A stretch of 64,000 bases of DNA from Streptomyces sp. NBC_00370 (GTDB lineage: Bacteria; Actinomycetota; Actinomycetes; Streptomycetales; Streptomycetaceae), in assembly GCF_036084755.1 (NCBI RefSeq), contig NZ_CP107968.1, positions 5,170,501 to 5,234,500 on the forward strand, given 5' to 3'. The notes beneath the pieces are model-generated. The model saw only the letters and a list, made by a program, of their open reading frames with translations. It was not told where the DNA came from and did not search any database. Every line of letters starts with the position of its first letter. The first letter of the stretch is position 1. Below, one piece after another: positions 12,001-24,000 of this stretch. Position numbers and translations under genes: made by a program.

Positions 12001-15000
12001 GTTCAACGAGGCGGCGGCGGTCACCTTCGCGTTCAGCTGGCCGAAGCCGGGGATGGACGGCAGGACCGCGCACGGGGTGCTGAGCAAGAACCTGCTGTCC
12101 GTGGCGTCCCGGCACTCCTTCCAGCACATCCTGCGCGGACTCAGGCCCGGCAGCCGTGAGTTCTTCCGCGGGCACACCGGCCTGATCGGCGAGGTGGCCG
12201 TTCCGCACCTCAAGGGCGCCCGGGACTGGCTCCAGGAGAACATCCGGGAGTTCGGCCGGATCCCCGACGACGATTTCACCCCGTTCAAGCTGGTGCGGGA
12301 GAAGCTGAACCTCGGCCTGACGGGACGGATGTCCCAAGGGGCGACGCTGAACCGGGTCGAAGCCATCGGCATGGAGGAATACGGCCCGCTGGACACCGAT
12401 CTCGGGCGGCTCGCGGTCGCGCTCGTCCTGCTGGAGCTGCGCCACTACGGCTTCGACGACCCCGCCATGACGCCCGAGCAGATCCGGCAGGCGGCCGAGG
12501 AGCTGCTGGAATTCCTCCAGAGGGACTACGAGCGGGCGAAGAGGTTCGCGGTCCCGCTGTCGCGGGCCGCCCAGCGCGACGCTCTCTCGCGTATCGCGCG
12601 GCACCCCGCGGTGCGGGCGACCGCGCCCTTCTTGACCCTGGCGGCGGCGGGCTTCCCCCAGGCGGACGGCTCCACCAGCACGCTGCTGCCGGCTCTCGAC
12701 TGCTTCGACATCGCCGGCGGGATCGGCGCCTACGCGCTGGGCACACCCCTCCCGGTGGACGCCCCCGCGCACCGGGCGCTGCGCGGCGCTGTGGAGGAGG
12801 CGGCGGCCCGGCTGGACGAGCTGCCCGCGCCGGAGCGGCAGCGGGTCGAGCCGCTCGTCAGGAACGCCGAGCGAGCCCTGCGGATACTGGCCGATCCCGA
12901 GGAGACTCCCGACCCGGTGGCGTGGGACGGGACGGTCGAAGCGGCGGACGGCGAGCCGGTACGGATGCGCGAGGTCGCCGCCACCAAGCACCTGAGCGCG
13001 CCTTCGCAGCCGGGCGTGCCCCCGCAGCCCGGCATGCCTCCGCAGCCGCCGTCCCGGGTGCCGGTCGGCTTCTCCTCCCGTACCGGGCAGGCGTGGGACG
13101 GACAGCAGGAAACCTACAGACTGCTGCGCGACGTGTACACGTTCACCAGGGTCACGCGCGGTGCCCAGGACCCGGGCGGCCCGGCGTCCGGGTCGGTGGA
13201 ATCGGCCCCGGAGGCCCTGCCGTTCACCGGCATGTTCGCCCTGGGGATCGACGGTGACGGCACGGGGGCGCGGCTCGCGCTGCTGTCCGGGGACGTCAAG
13301 ACGTTCAGCTACCTCGGTCTGGTGGACGCCCTCTACGCCCTCGCCCCTGACCTGCCGTCGGGCGGCGCCCTCGTCCCGATGGGCCTCGACGTGTCGGGTC
13401 CGGCCACGGCGGACCCGCTGGTGGCGCCGGGGGCAGGGCAGTACCTGGCGAACAGCCTGGACATGTGGGTGTGGTCCACCGTCAGCGGGCGGGCCCCCGT
13501 GATCGTGCCCGCCGACCTGTCACGTGGCCTGGGCGCGCGACTCCAGCTTGAGGCGGACGACGACTGGGCGGCATTCCGCCCGGAGCCGTCCGGGCCCGAA
13601 CTCGACGTCCTCAGCGGCCGGGTGACCGGGGGACAGGCCACGGGCGAGCGGGTGCTGCGCTGGGTACGGGCGATCAGGCTCATCTACGGCCCGTCCGTCG
13701 AGGACAACCAGCCGGCGTTCGACGCGCTGCTGCGGGGCTTCTGGCTGCTGGACCGGTTCCGGGAAAACCGCTCGGGCGACAACGCGCTGCTGACCTCGGA
13801 CACGCTGCGGCGGATGATGACCGGCTACGCCCACTCGACGGGGCGGCCGGTGCCGCCGCTGGCGCTGGGCCTGCCGCTGATGCTGGTCGAGGCGGCGGCC
13901 TCGGCCGACGAGGTCCTGGAACTGTCCGGCTTCGACCTGACCCCCCGGTACGTGCCCCTCCGCGCGGCCCCGTGGAACGGCGCGGCGGCAGCGCCGGCCG
14001 CCGCGCCGCGCCGGGTGTTCACCCGGCCGGTGGATCCGGCGCTCCCGTCGCTCCCGGCGCTCCCGGCGCCCGCGGCCCCGTCGCTCCCGGTGTCCGCCGC
14101 CGCGCTGGCCGGCAGCGCGCCGGTGCCGGTGGCCGCACCCACCGCCCAGGAGCTGGCCAGGCACCACGAGAGCGTCCTGATCGAGGCGTTCGGTGCGGCC
14201 GAGCACTTCCCCGCCGGGGCGCGTGAGGCACTGACGCTGCTCGACCGGCTACGGACGGGGGACCCGGATCCGGTCGGCGGGCCGCTGCTCGACGCGGCGG
14301 CCCTGGCCCGGCGCGTACTGATGCTGGGCCCCGACGACGAGGTCATGGCGGAGGAGCTGGCCGCGCTGGTGGCGCTGGCCGAACAGCGTCCCCGGGCCGG
14401 CTCGCTGGCGGAGCTGTCCGCCTTCCACCTCTACCAGGAGGGCGCCTTCGCCCCCGAGTTCCGCTACACCGACGCGGCGGGGAACGCGCTCGGCTGGGAC
14501 TGGTCGAACAGCCTGCCCGCCACCCTCGACCTGGACCGCACGGCGGTGGAGATACGCGGACGGCAGGGCGGCGACCCGGCCGTGACCGTCGGCGTCAGCC
14601 CGTGGCGCGCGGAGGCGGGGCCCGGAGGACCCAGGCCCTACGTACTCGGCGGGGACAGCGGTCCTTCGTCGGTGGAGATCCTGGGGCGGCGCGCGCCGTT
14701 CCCGGTCCTCGACGCGTTGCTGGAATTCAACCCGGACAAGGCCCAACTGCCGCCGGGTACGCAGGTGCTGCTGTACCTGTCCGAGGCAGTCGCGTGGGGC
14801 CTCCAGCTCCAGGACGGCCTCGCCACCCGCCAGGGCTGGACGGTCTGGGCCACCAACGGGACGGTGAAGACGCTCGTTCCGCCCGGCGACGTGCCGCCCC
14901 GGCCCCTGATCGCGCTCACCTCCGTGGAGCGCACCGGCCCGATCCCTGGCTGGCTGCAGCGCTCCCCGGCAACCGCGACCGCAGTGGCAACCGCGACCGC

Positions 15001-18000
15001 CGCAGCGCCGCGGCGCGCCGGGGCGATCGAGTGGGCCCGGGACATGGTCGTCCGTCCGGTCATCGGCCCGCACCACCACCTGAGCGCCTTCCTGGCCCTG
15101 GACCTCGAAGCGGACACGGACCGGGGCTACGCCCGCAGCTACCGGGCGGCCCAACTCGCCGACGCGCGGGTGTGGCACGTCAACCGCCCGGGCAGGGCGG
15201 CGGCCTGGGACCCGCAACCGCTGCCCTGGTGGCAACTCGGCATGCGCGCGCCGCTACCGCTGCTGCTCCATGCCGGAGTGGCGACCAGTTCCTGGCCCAC
15301 CGCGGCCGGGGTGGCCCACCCGGGCCCCGCCGAGTTCGTCCGCAGAGTCGCGTTCCTGGTCGAGAGGTCCGGGCTGCCCGCGGGCTACCCGCTCCTGCTG
15401 GTCGGCTGCAACCTCGGGACGAGCGGCAGCGCGACGTACCACGGTATGCCGAACCCGCCCCTCTCGTACGGGGTGCCCGTCGGCGTCGACGTGCTGGACG
15501 ACCTGTCCCAGAGCCAGCTCGTCGCGAACCACCTGAACTCCTGGGCCTTCGCGGCTCCCCAGGCCATCGGCCTCTACGGGGCCGGCCAACTGACCGGCGG
15601 CCCGGTCGCCGACGAACCGGTCATCACCCTGACCACGGACCAGCGCGAGCCGCGCACCGGCTGGGTCGCCAACCGTCCGGAGCCCAAGGGGCCCGACCTC
15701 GACGAACTCGCCCACCGTGCCCACCTCCCCGTCGGTGCGGAGGGCACCCGGGAGCGCACACTGCGGCTGTGGCGGGCCGTGGTGCACACGTTCGGCCCTC
15801 TGGTGGACCGCGATCCGCAGTTCGACAGGCTGTGGCGCGGCATCGGCGCGCTGGAGCTGATGCGGGAGGCCGACGCGGCAATCAACCGTGTCGGTGCCAA
15901 GCGGTTCACCATGGATCTCTTCAACTACCTGGCGACGGGCTCCCCGAGCGCCCCGATCGCGGACGAGGGACCGCACCGTCGACTGCTGCTGGAGGTGGCG
16001 GGCGTGCGGGAAGCGGGGGACTCCCGGACGCTGTCCGACTGGCTGCCGATGGAACCCGTCGCCGCGGCCCTGCGCGAACTGCGCTTCCACCCGAACCCGG
16101 TGGCGCGGATGAGGGACGTCCTGGGACTCGACGACGCCGCCGCCGTAGGGGAGAAGCAGGCGTCCCGCACGGTGTGGGCGATCGTCAAGGCCGACCTCGC
16201 GGTGAGCCGGAAGCTGGTCCCCGACCCGGCGCGGTTCGACGCGGCCGCGGTCCGCAGGGCGGCGGCGGCCGGCCGGGACGTCGAGAGCGCGGCCCAGCTC
16301 GGCTCGCACGCGCTGGAGCGCGCCGGGGCCCTGTTGCCCGCCACGGTGCTGCGGGACGGCGAGGGAGACGGCTGGGGCCGGGACTTCTCCGGTGGCGCAC
16401 GGGAGCCGGGCACCTTCGACCCCCGCGTCGTCACCCTGCTGGAGCGGGCAGCCGACGGTTCCCTCGTCGTGGGCGGCGCCGATCCCGCCCCCTGGCACGC
16501 GGACCTGGGCCCCGCACCGGCCAGGCCCTTCGTCTACACGGGCACGGTCGCCCCTGGCACGCCGGGTGAGCTAGGCGATCTCGCCTACCGCGACCGGGAA
16601 CTGCGGACCCTCCTGGCGCGTGTCCCCGGCATCGCGGCGTTCCCGTACGCCATGCCGCCGGGCGCCGGCCCCGCGGTCGTCGGCAGTTGGCCGGGGGAGC
16701 TGGCCAGGCACACCGGCATGGCGTGGTGGGCCTCCACGGCGGAGGTCCGGCTGCACCGTGATCCGCGTACCGGCACGTACACCGTCGCCGTGGTCCTGGA
16801 GCCGGGCGCCCCGCCGACCTCCCTGCACACCTGGGGCCAGGTCACCCCCGACATGGGCGACCCGCGGAACACGCATCCGCCGGCACCCGCCGGCGCGGAA
16901 GCCGCCTTCGCCGCCCCCGCCGGTTCGGAATACCAGTCGTCGCCGACACTCGCCCCGCGGGCCCTCCAGGCCGCGCCCCCGCGACGGATGGTCACCCGGC
17001 CGGTCGCGGACGTGGTGCGGAGCACCGGCAGTGCGCGGGCGTGGGACCCGGCCGGTCCGCCGCAGGGCTTCCCGAACACCGGGCGGCCCGGCTCCCCGAT
17101 GTCCCTGACCGGTTCGACGCCTCCCGGCTCGCCGATGGAACTGGACGACCAGCAGGGCGTACAGGCGGTCGATGAGCACTACGCGCAGATCCTGACCGAG
17201 CTGTTCGGACCGCGCGCCGGGAGCGAGCACGCCTGGACGCGGGGCAGGGAAGCGCTGGCCGCCCTGGACCGACTGCGGGCGCGAGAGCCCCGGTGGGCCG
17301 GCGGGCCGCTCGATCTCGGCGCGCTCACCCGCCACGTACTGCTGCTGGGACAGAACGACGCGACGGTCGAGCAGCGCAAGAAGCTGCTCGAAGTCGTCCT
17401 GGACGACAGGGCACGCCAGGCGTACGGGGTACGGGCGGACAGCCTGGCGGTGCTCGCCGCCGACCACCTCGCGCGGGAGGGCGCGTTCGACGCGCGGTTC
17501 CGCATCCCGCCGGGCGCGGGGAACCGCCCCCGGGGCTGGGACTGGACAGGGCAGTTGCCCGCGGACTTCGATCTGGGGCGCTCCGCGGTGTCCGTGATCG
17601 ACAAGAACGGCGGGCAGTCCACGGCGCCGGACCCCGCGTGGTCGGCGAACGGCCGGCCCGAGCCGTATCTCTACTCCGCGCCCAGCGACCCGGCGCGGGT
17701 CGGGGTGGCCGGCCGGGGCACCGCCAGGTGGTTCGTGCCGTACGAGGTCTTCGTCGAGCTGCCCGCTTTCGACCCGGATCTGCGGCAGGTGCCGCAGGGG
17801 ACCGATCTCCTGCTGGCCATGAACCGGGTCCGCGAGCTGGGCCTGGTCCTGCCGAACGGGCTCGCTGCGAAGTACGGCAGGGGCGTGTGGGCCCACGACA
17901 CCCAGGCGACCTGGACGCCGCCGCCCGGCCGGCCGGGCCCGCCCGTGCTCACCCTGGTCGCCCTGGAGCGGCAAAGCGTCCGGGGCACCTGGCTGCGGTC

Positions 18001-21000
18001 CGACCCCGCGACGGTGCGCACGGCGAACGGCTCGGGGCACGGGGACGCGGCCCGCTGGAGCCGGCAGATGACCTACCGCTCGTTCGGCGACGCGGACCAC
18101 CGCCTCGTGGGCTTCGTCGCGATGGACTTCACCGCCATGGCGGGGGTCGAACGCTGGAACCGCACGAAGAACGCCGCGCGGATGTGGGCGCCCTCGTGGC
18201 AGGTGCTCACGCGTCCCGGCCGGATGCCGCGCCCGGAGGACCTGCGGGCGCTGCCGTGGGTGGCGGCCGATCTGCCCGTCCCCGTCCAACTGCACATCCA
18301 CGGACTGACCGGCTGCACCATGTGGCCCGCCCCGGGCGGACAGGAGACCACCTCGGGCGAGCGATCGGCTGCCCGGATGGCGGGTCTGATCGCCCTGGCG
18401 GGGCGCTCCGACGACCACCCCGTCGTGGCGACCAACTGCTTCGGGGCGATGCCCAGGGAGCGGGGGCGCCCCCGCGCGCGGTTCCTGTCGGTCTACGACC
18501 ACGAGCCGCGCGGCGCCGATCCGCTGGAGGACCTGTCGGAACTCCAGCTCGTGGCGGACCACTCGGGCAAGACGGTGTTCGCCCAGCTCTACGAGGGCTA
18601 CGACTTCTGGGACGCGCCGAGTCTGCGGCTCCCGGCGGACGTGCCGGTCTTCGGCGTGGGCACGGATCCGCGCGGCAGGGGGATCACCTCCGCCACGGGA
18701 TTCGCCGTCCTGCGGCCCCGGCCGGCCGGGGCGGCGCTGGACGACGTCGCGCGTATCGCCGGTCTCCACACGGGCCAGGACCCTGCCTCCGACGAGACCC
18801 GGACACGGACGCTGCGGGTGGTCATGGCGCTGCGGCGGATCTCCACCCCCTTCAAGGACCTGAACGGACGGTTCCTGGCCCTTGACGAGCACGCGCTGCC
18901 GCTGCGGAACGCGGGCCTCACGCCGGATCCGCGGCACGAGCGGGCCCGGTTGCTGCTGCGGGGCATGGGCGCGCTGGAGCTGATGCGGTCCGCCGATCCT
19001 GCGCTGGACGGTCCCGGGGTCCGCGGCACCCGTCGGTTCACCGCCGAGCTGTTCGAGGCCGTGGCGGACGCGTACCCGGCCCGCCACGGGCAGGGGCAGG
19101 GCAGCGCGGTGGGGGCGGTGCCGCAGCTCGTCGCGGAGCGCTTCGGCCGGCTGCTGGAGGACGCGGCGCAGGAGTGGGCCGGGCAGCCGGGGCGCCCGTT
19201 GACGCAGTGGCACGGCCTTCCGACGGTGACCCGCGCGCTGTCCCAGTTGGGGTCGCTCCAGGACCCGGAGTCCGCCATCAGAGGGGTGCTGGACCTGGCG
19301 GACGGCGCGCCGGTCGAGGAGGCGGAGTGGTCCCGGGCGCTGTGGGCGGGGGTCAGGGCCCAGCAGGTCGTGGAAGGGCGGACAGGCGAGGCCGCCAAGG
19401 GCGCGTTCGCCGCGACGATCCTGCGCCTGGACGCGCCCGACGCCGCGCGGTTCGGGGAGGCCCGTGCCGCGGTCGTCCGGGCGCTGGCGGCGGGGCGCGA
19501 TCCCCTGAGCCTCGACGAACTGGCCTCGTACGGCCTGGAGGAGGACGGGGCGTTCGCACCGGAGCGGCGACTGCTGGACTCCCGGGGCAACCCCTGGGGC
19601 CGGGCCCTGGACGGCGGGCAGCACCGGGCGGGGGACCTGGACCCGGGAGTCGTCACGCTGATGGCGCGGTCGGCCGACGGCCGCTCGTTCGTGCCCTACG
19701 ACACGGAACCGGCCCCCTGGGCCGCGCGGGACGGCGCCGCGCCGTTCGTCTACGCCCTGGACGAGGAGTACGCGCCTGCCGGGCAGTTCGGCGACCTCGT
19801 CTCCCACGACCCGGAGGTGCGGGCGCGGAACCCGTGGTCCTCGGTGGTCCTGGCGGTCGGCCGCGCCAAGCCGGCCGGGCCCCCCGTCGCGGGCAGCCTG
19901 CCGGTGGAGTTCGCCCGCAACACCGGCAAGATCACGCACTTCTCCACGCACTCGGTCGGGCTGCACCGCGACGGGACCACGGGCGTGACCACGGTGGCGG
20001 TGTACCCGAAGGCCGGCACCTCCCAGGCGCCGCGCGACACGTGGGGCAAGGTCACGCCCGACCAGGCGGACCACCTGTCCCGGCCCGCCGGTGCCTCGGC
20101 CGCACCCCTGCCCCCCACACCGCTGTCGATCCCCTGGCTCGGCATCGTCGGCGCGGGTCCCGGGCCGGCGACGGCAGTGCCGATGAACGTGTCGGGCACG
20201 CCGGGGCGCGTGTTCGTACGGCGGGTGGAGGAGGTGTCCGACGACTCGGACTCGACCGCGCCCGGCACAGCCGCCGCCACCCGGCCCGGCGTGGCGCGCC
20301 CTGTCCTCACCCGGCCCGTGGCCGATCCGGCGGCCCCGCCCCGGCCGCTTCCGAGCACCGTGTCAGCGCGGCAGAACGCCGTACTGCTGCAGACGAACAT
20401 GCCCCGGCCGGGACGCGGCACGGCACCCGCGCCCGGTCGCGGGCAGTCCTCCGGCGGGCGCCGGGGCTCTTCCTCCTCCGGCCGCGGGCAGTCCTCCACC
20501 GGGTTCGCGCGGCTGCCTGACGCCGGACCCTACGAGGGGCTGCTCATCTTCCTGTACGGGCCTGCGTCCGGGGACGGAGCCCGGCGGACGGCGGCCCGGG
20601 ACGCCCTGGGCACGCTGGACGCACTGCGCATGCGGGAGCGGACGCTGGCGCACGGTCCGCTCGAACTGGACGTACTGGCCCGCCGGGTGCTGCTGATGGG
20701 ACCTGCCGAGCCGGTGACGCAGGACATCCGTCGCGAGCTGCTGCGGGTGGCGATGGACGCGCGGGCCCGGGGGGCGCGGAATCTGGCGGTGCTGTCCGCC
20801 GTCCACCTGATCCGCAAGGGCGTGTTCACCGACCGGTTCCGCCGTCTCGACGCCCAGGGCGATCCGCGGGGCTGGGACTGGAACGCCCAGCGGGTGCCGC
20901 TCAACGCCGATCTGACCAGGTCGGCGGTGGAAGTCGTCGACCCGCGGCGCGGAATCTTCTACCCGGAGGACGGCCCCGCCCCCTGGGGCAGCGGACCTGA

Positions 21001-24000
21001 GCCGTATCTGCTGGCCGCCGAGTCCGACCAGGCGGGCATCCTGCTGCGCGGTGCGAGGGGCTTCGCGACAGCGGTGCCCCCCGAGGTGTTCCACGAACTG
21101 GTGGCGTTCGACACGACGCTGCCGACGCTGGACGCGGCCGTCCCCGTCCTGTTGGCGATGCCCGAGGTCAGTGCCTGGGGCCTCACGCTCCAGGACGCGC
21201 TGGTCGCGCGGCACGATCGCGACGTGTGGGCCTCCAACGGCCTGGTGCGCTGGGCCGACGCGACCCCCGGCTCCCAGCGGCCCGTGCTCGTGCTGACCTT
21301 CGAGGAGAAGGAGGGGTTCAGGGCGCAGTGGCTGCTGCGGGACCCGGCCACGGTGCGTGCGGCAGCCACGCTGCCGCACGGCGGCACGGTCGACTGGAGC
21401 CGCGAGGAGATCACCTTCCCGCTCGCCGGCGCCGACCACCGCTTCAACGCGTACATCTCCATGGACCTGGAAGGCGCGCCGGACCGGGGGAGCGTACGCA
21501 GCGATCTCTACGCCCGCCTCGCCGGCATCAGGTCGTACCTGGAATACCGGCCGAGCCGCCTGCGCCTGCTCGGGCCGCGCCTCGTGCCCTGGGTCGAGGA
21601 CAGGCTGCCCACCCCGGTCTTCGCCAACAACCACGGAGGCGCGGGGTTCGTCGACTGGCTGGCCCGGGACCGGTACCGGGACCGGACCCGGGTCAGAAGG
21701 GACGACGCGCGGCAGTCCGCACGGTTGATCGCGTCCCAGGTGGCGCAGGCAGGCCTGCCGCTGTCTCATCCCGTGGTGCTGCTGGCCTGCTTCGCCGGGA
21801 TGCCCGGGGGAACGGATCGCTCGGTGCACAACCCCCCGGTGGCCGGTGGCCGGCTGTCCGGGGCCGCCGCGCTCCCGCTGTCGACCGGAGCGGACCCGCT
21901 GGTGGACCCGCCGATCGGCCAGTACGTCGCGAACGAGACGGACCGGAGGGTGTACGCCACCAGCTACTCGAACGCCGTCCACGCCGGACGGGACCTGCAC
22001 CCGTCGCTGCCCCCCGACGAGGCGGTCATCGCCCTCGTCACCGACCAGCGCGGTGCCGGGACGCGGTGGGTGGTCTTCCTGCCGGAGCCGAAGGGCGCCG
22101 AGCTGGACGAGGCGGCGCGTTCGGCGCATCTGCACGACGGCGCGGCTCCCGCATCGGCGGAGGTGCGGGGACGGGCGCTGCGGCTGGTGCGAGCGCTGCG
22201 TCTGGTGTTCGGTGCGGAGGTGGCGGACCGGGCGGACTTCGGGACGCTGCTGAGCGGTATCGGCGCGCTGGAGTCGGGCCGTGCGGCTGACGGCGCGCTG
22301 AACCGGCCCGGCGGGCTGCGGTTCACCATGGAGCTGTTCGAGACCCTGGCACGCGCGCACGCCGGAACCGGGCAGTCGCCGGCAGCGGTGACCGCCGACG
22401 ACCACGCGTCGCTGCTGAGCGCGGCGGCGGCCCGGTGGGACGCCGGGCAGCGGGGCGCGCCGTCCGGCCGACTGCCGCTGCCCGAGTTCGTCCGGGCGCT
22501 GGACTGGGTGTCGACAGCGTCGGACCCGGAGTCCCTGATCAGGGACGTCCTGGGACTGGACGGGGCCGCGCCGATCGGCGAGGCGGAGTGGTCGCGGACC
22601 GTCTGGGCCGAGGTCAGGACCCGACGGTTCTTCCAGGACGCGCCGGACCCGGGCGTCCTCACGCAGCGGATGCTGCACCTGCCCGCTCCCGACCCGGCAC
22701 GTCGTGGTGAGGCGGTGGACGCGGTGCGCAGGGCACTCGCCGCCGGCCGTGACGCCGAGGACATCGACGCGCTGGCCTCCCATGCACGGGAGCGGGACGG
22801 CGTGCTGTCCCCGTACTCGCTGCACCGGGACCCCCTCAACGGTCTGACCTGGGGCCGGTCTCTCGGCAGTGGGCCGCAACTGCCCACGGTCTTCGACCCG
22901 TCCACCGTCACCTTGATGGGCCCGGCACCCCACGGCTCGTTCGTGCCGGTCGGCACCGAGATCGCCCCGTGGTACGACCCGCACGGAGCGCCGCCCTTCG
23001 TGTACGACGTGGACGGCGCCCTGGCCACGCCCGGGGAACTCGGCGATCTGGCCTACCGCGACCCCGCGCTGCGTGCCCTGAGCACGAGCGCCCCGGTGAT
23101 CATGGCGGCGGTCAGCGCCGTCCCGCCCGGTACCCACCCGGCGACCGGTCCGCTCGGTGAACTGTCGCGCGGCACCGGCAGACAGGTGTGGGGTTCGCTC
23201 AACCACACCGGGCTGTACACGGACCAGCTCACCGGTGTCACCACTCTCGCGGTCTATCCGGACCCCGGGGGGTCTCCGGCGCTTCCTCACACCTGGAGGG
23301 AAGTCCTGCCGGACGACGTGGCCGCACCGGCCGCGAGCCCGGGGAGCGCCACGCACAGCTCGCCGGCCCCGGTGCTCTCCGCTCCGGCGACCCCGCTGCC
23401 GGGGTTCGCCACCCTCTGGACTCCCGGTACGAACGGGCAGGTCCCCTCGCTGTCCGCGACCAATCTCGCGACCGGGGCCGCGGGAGCCGGCCCGGGGCGT
23501 GTGCTCACCCGGCCGGTGGAGGATGTCTCCCTCGGCACCGTCTCGGACAGTGCGGCCGACGACGCGGCGGTGATGGCGTCCATCGCGAGCCTGACCAACG
23601 CGTCCTCGGCCGACTCCCGGCCGGTATCGCCTGCCGGGCCGCCGCGCGCGCCCTTGACCGTGCCCACGCGGGCGCGGCAGGACTCCGTACCGGAGTACCA
23701 CCGGTTCCTCGCCGTGCTGTACCGGGGCCGGGAGACCCCCGCCGGGGCGCTGGAGGCGCTGGAGCGGCTGGACCGGCTGCGCGCCGAGGTGCCGGCTCTT
23801 CGGGAGGGCGCGTTCGACCCCATCGAGATTGCCCGGCATGTGCTGATGCTGGAGTCGGCCGCGAGGGTGGCCCCGGCGCATGTCGAGGAAGCGCTGCGGC
23901 TCGCGGCGGACCCGCGGGCGCGGGGAGCGCGGAGCTTGGCGCTGCTGTCCGCCGTCCACCTGCTGGACAGGGGCGTACTCGACGACCGGTTCCGCCGTCG

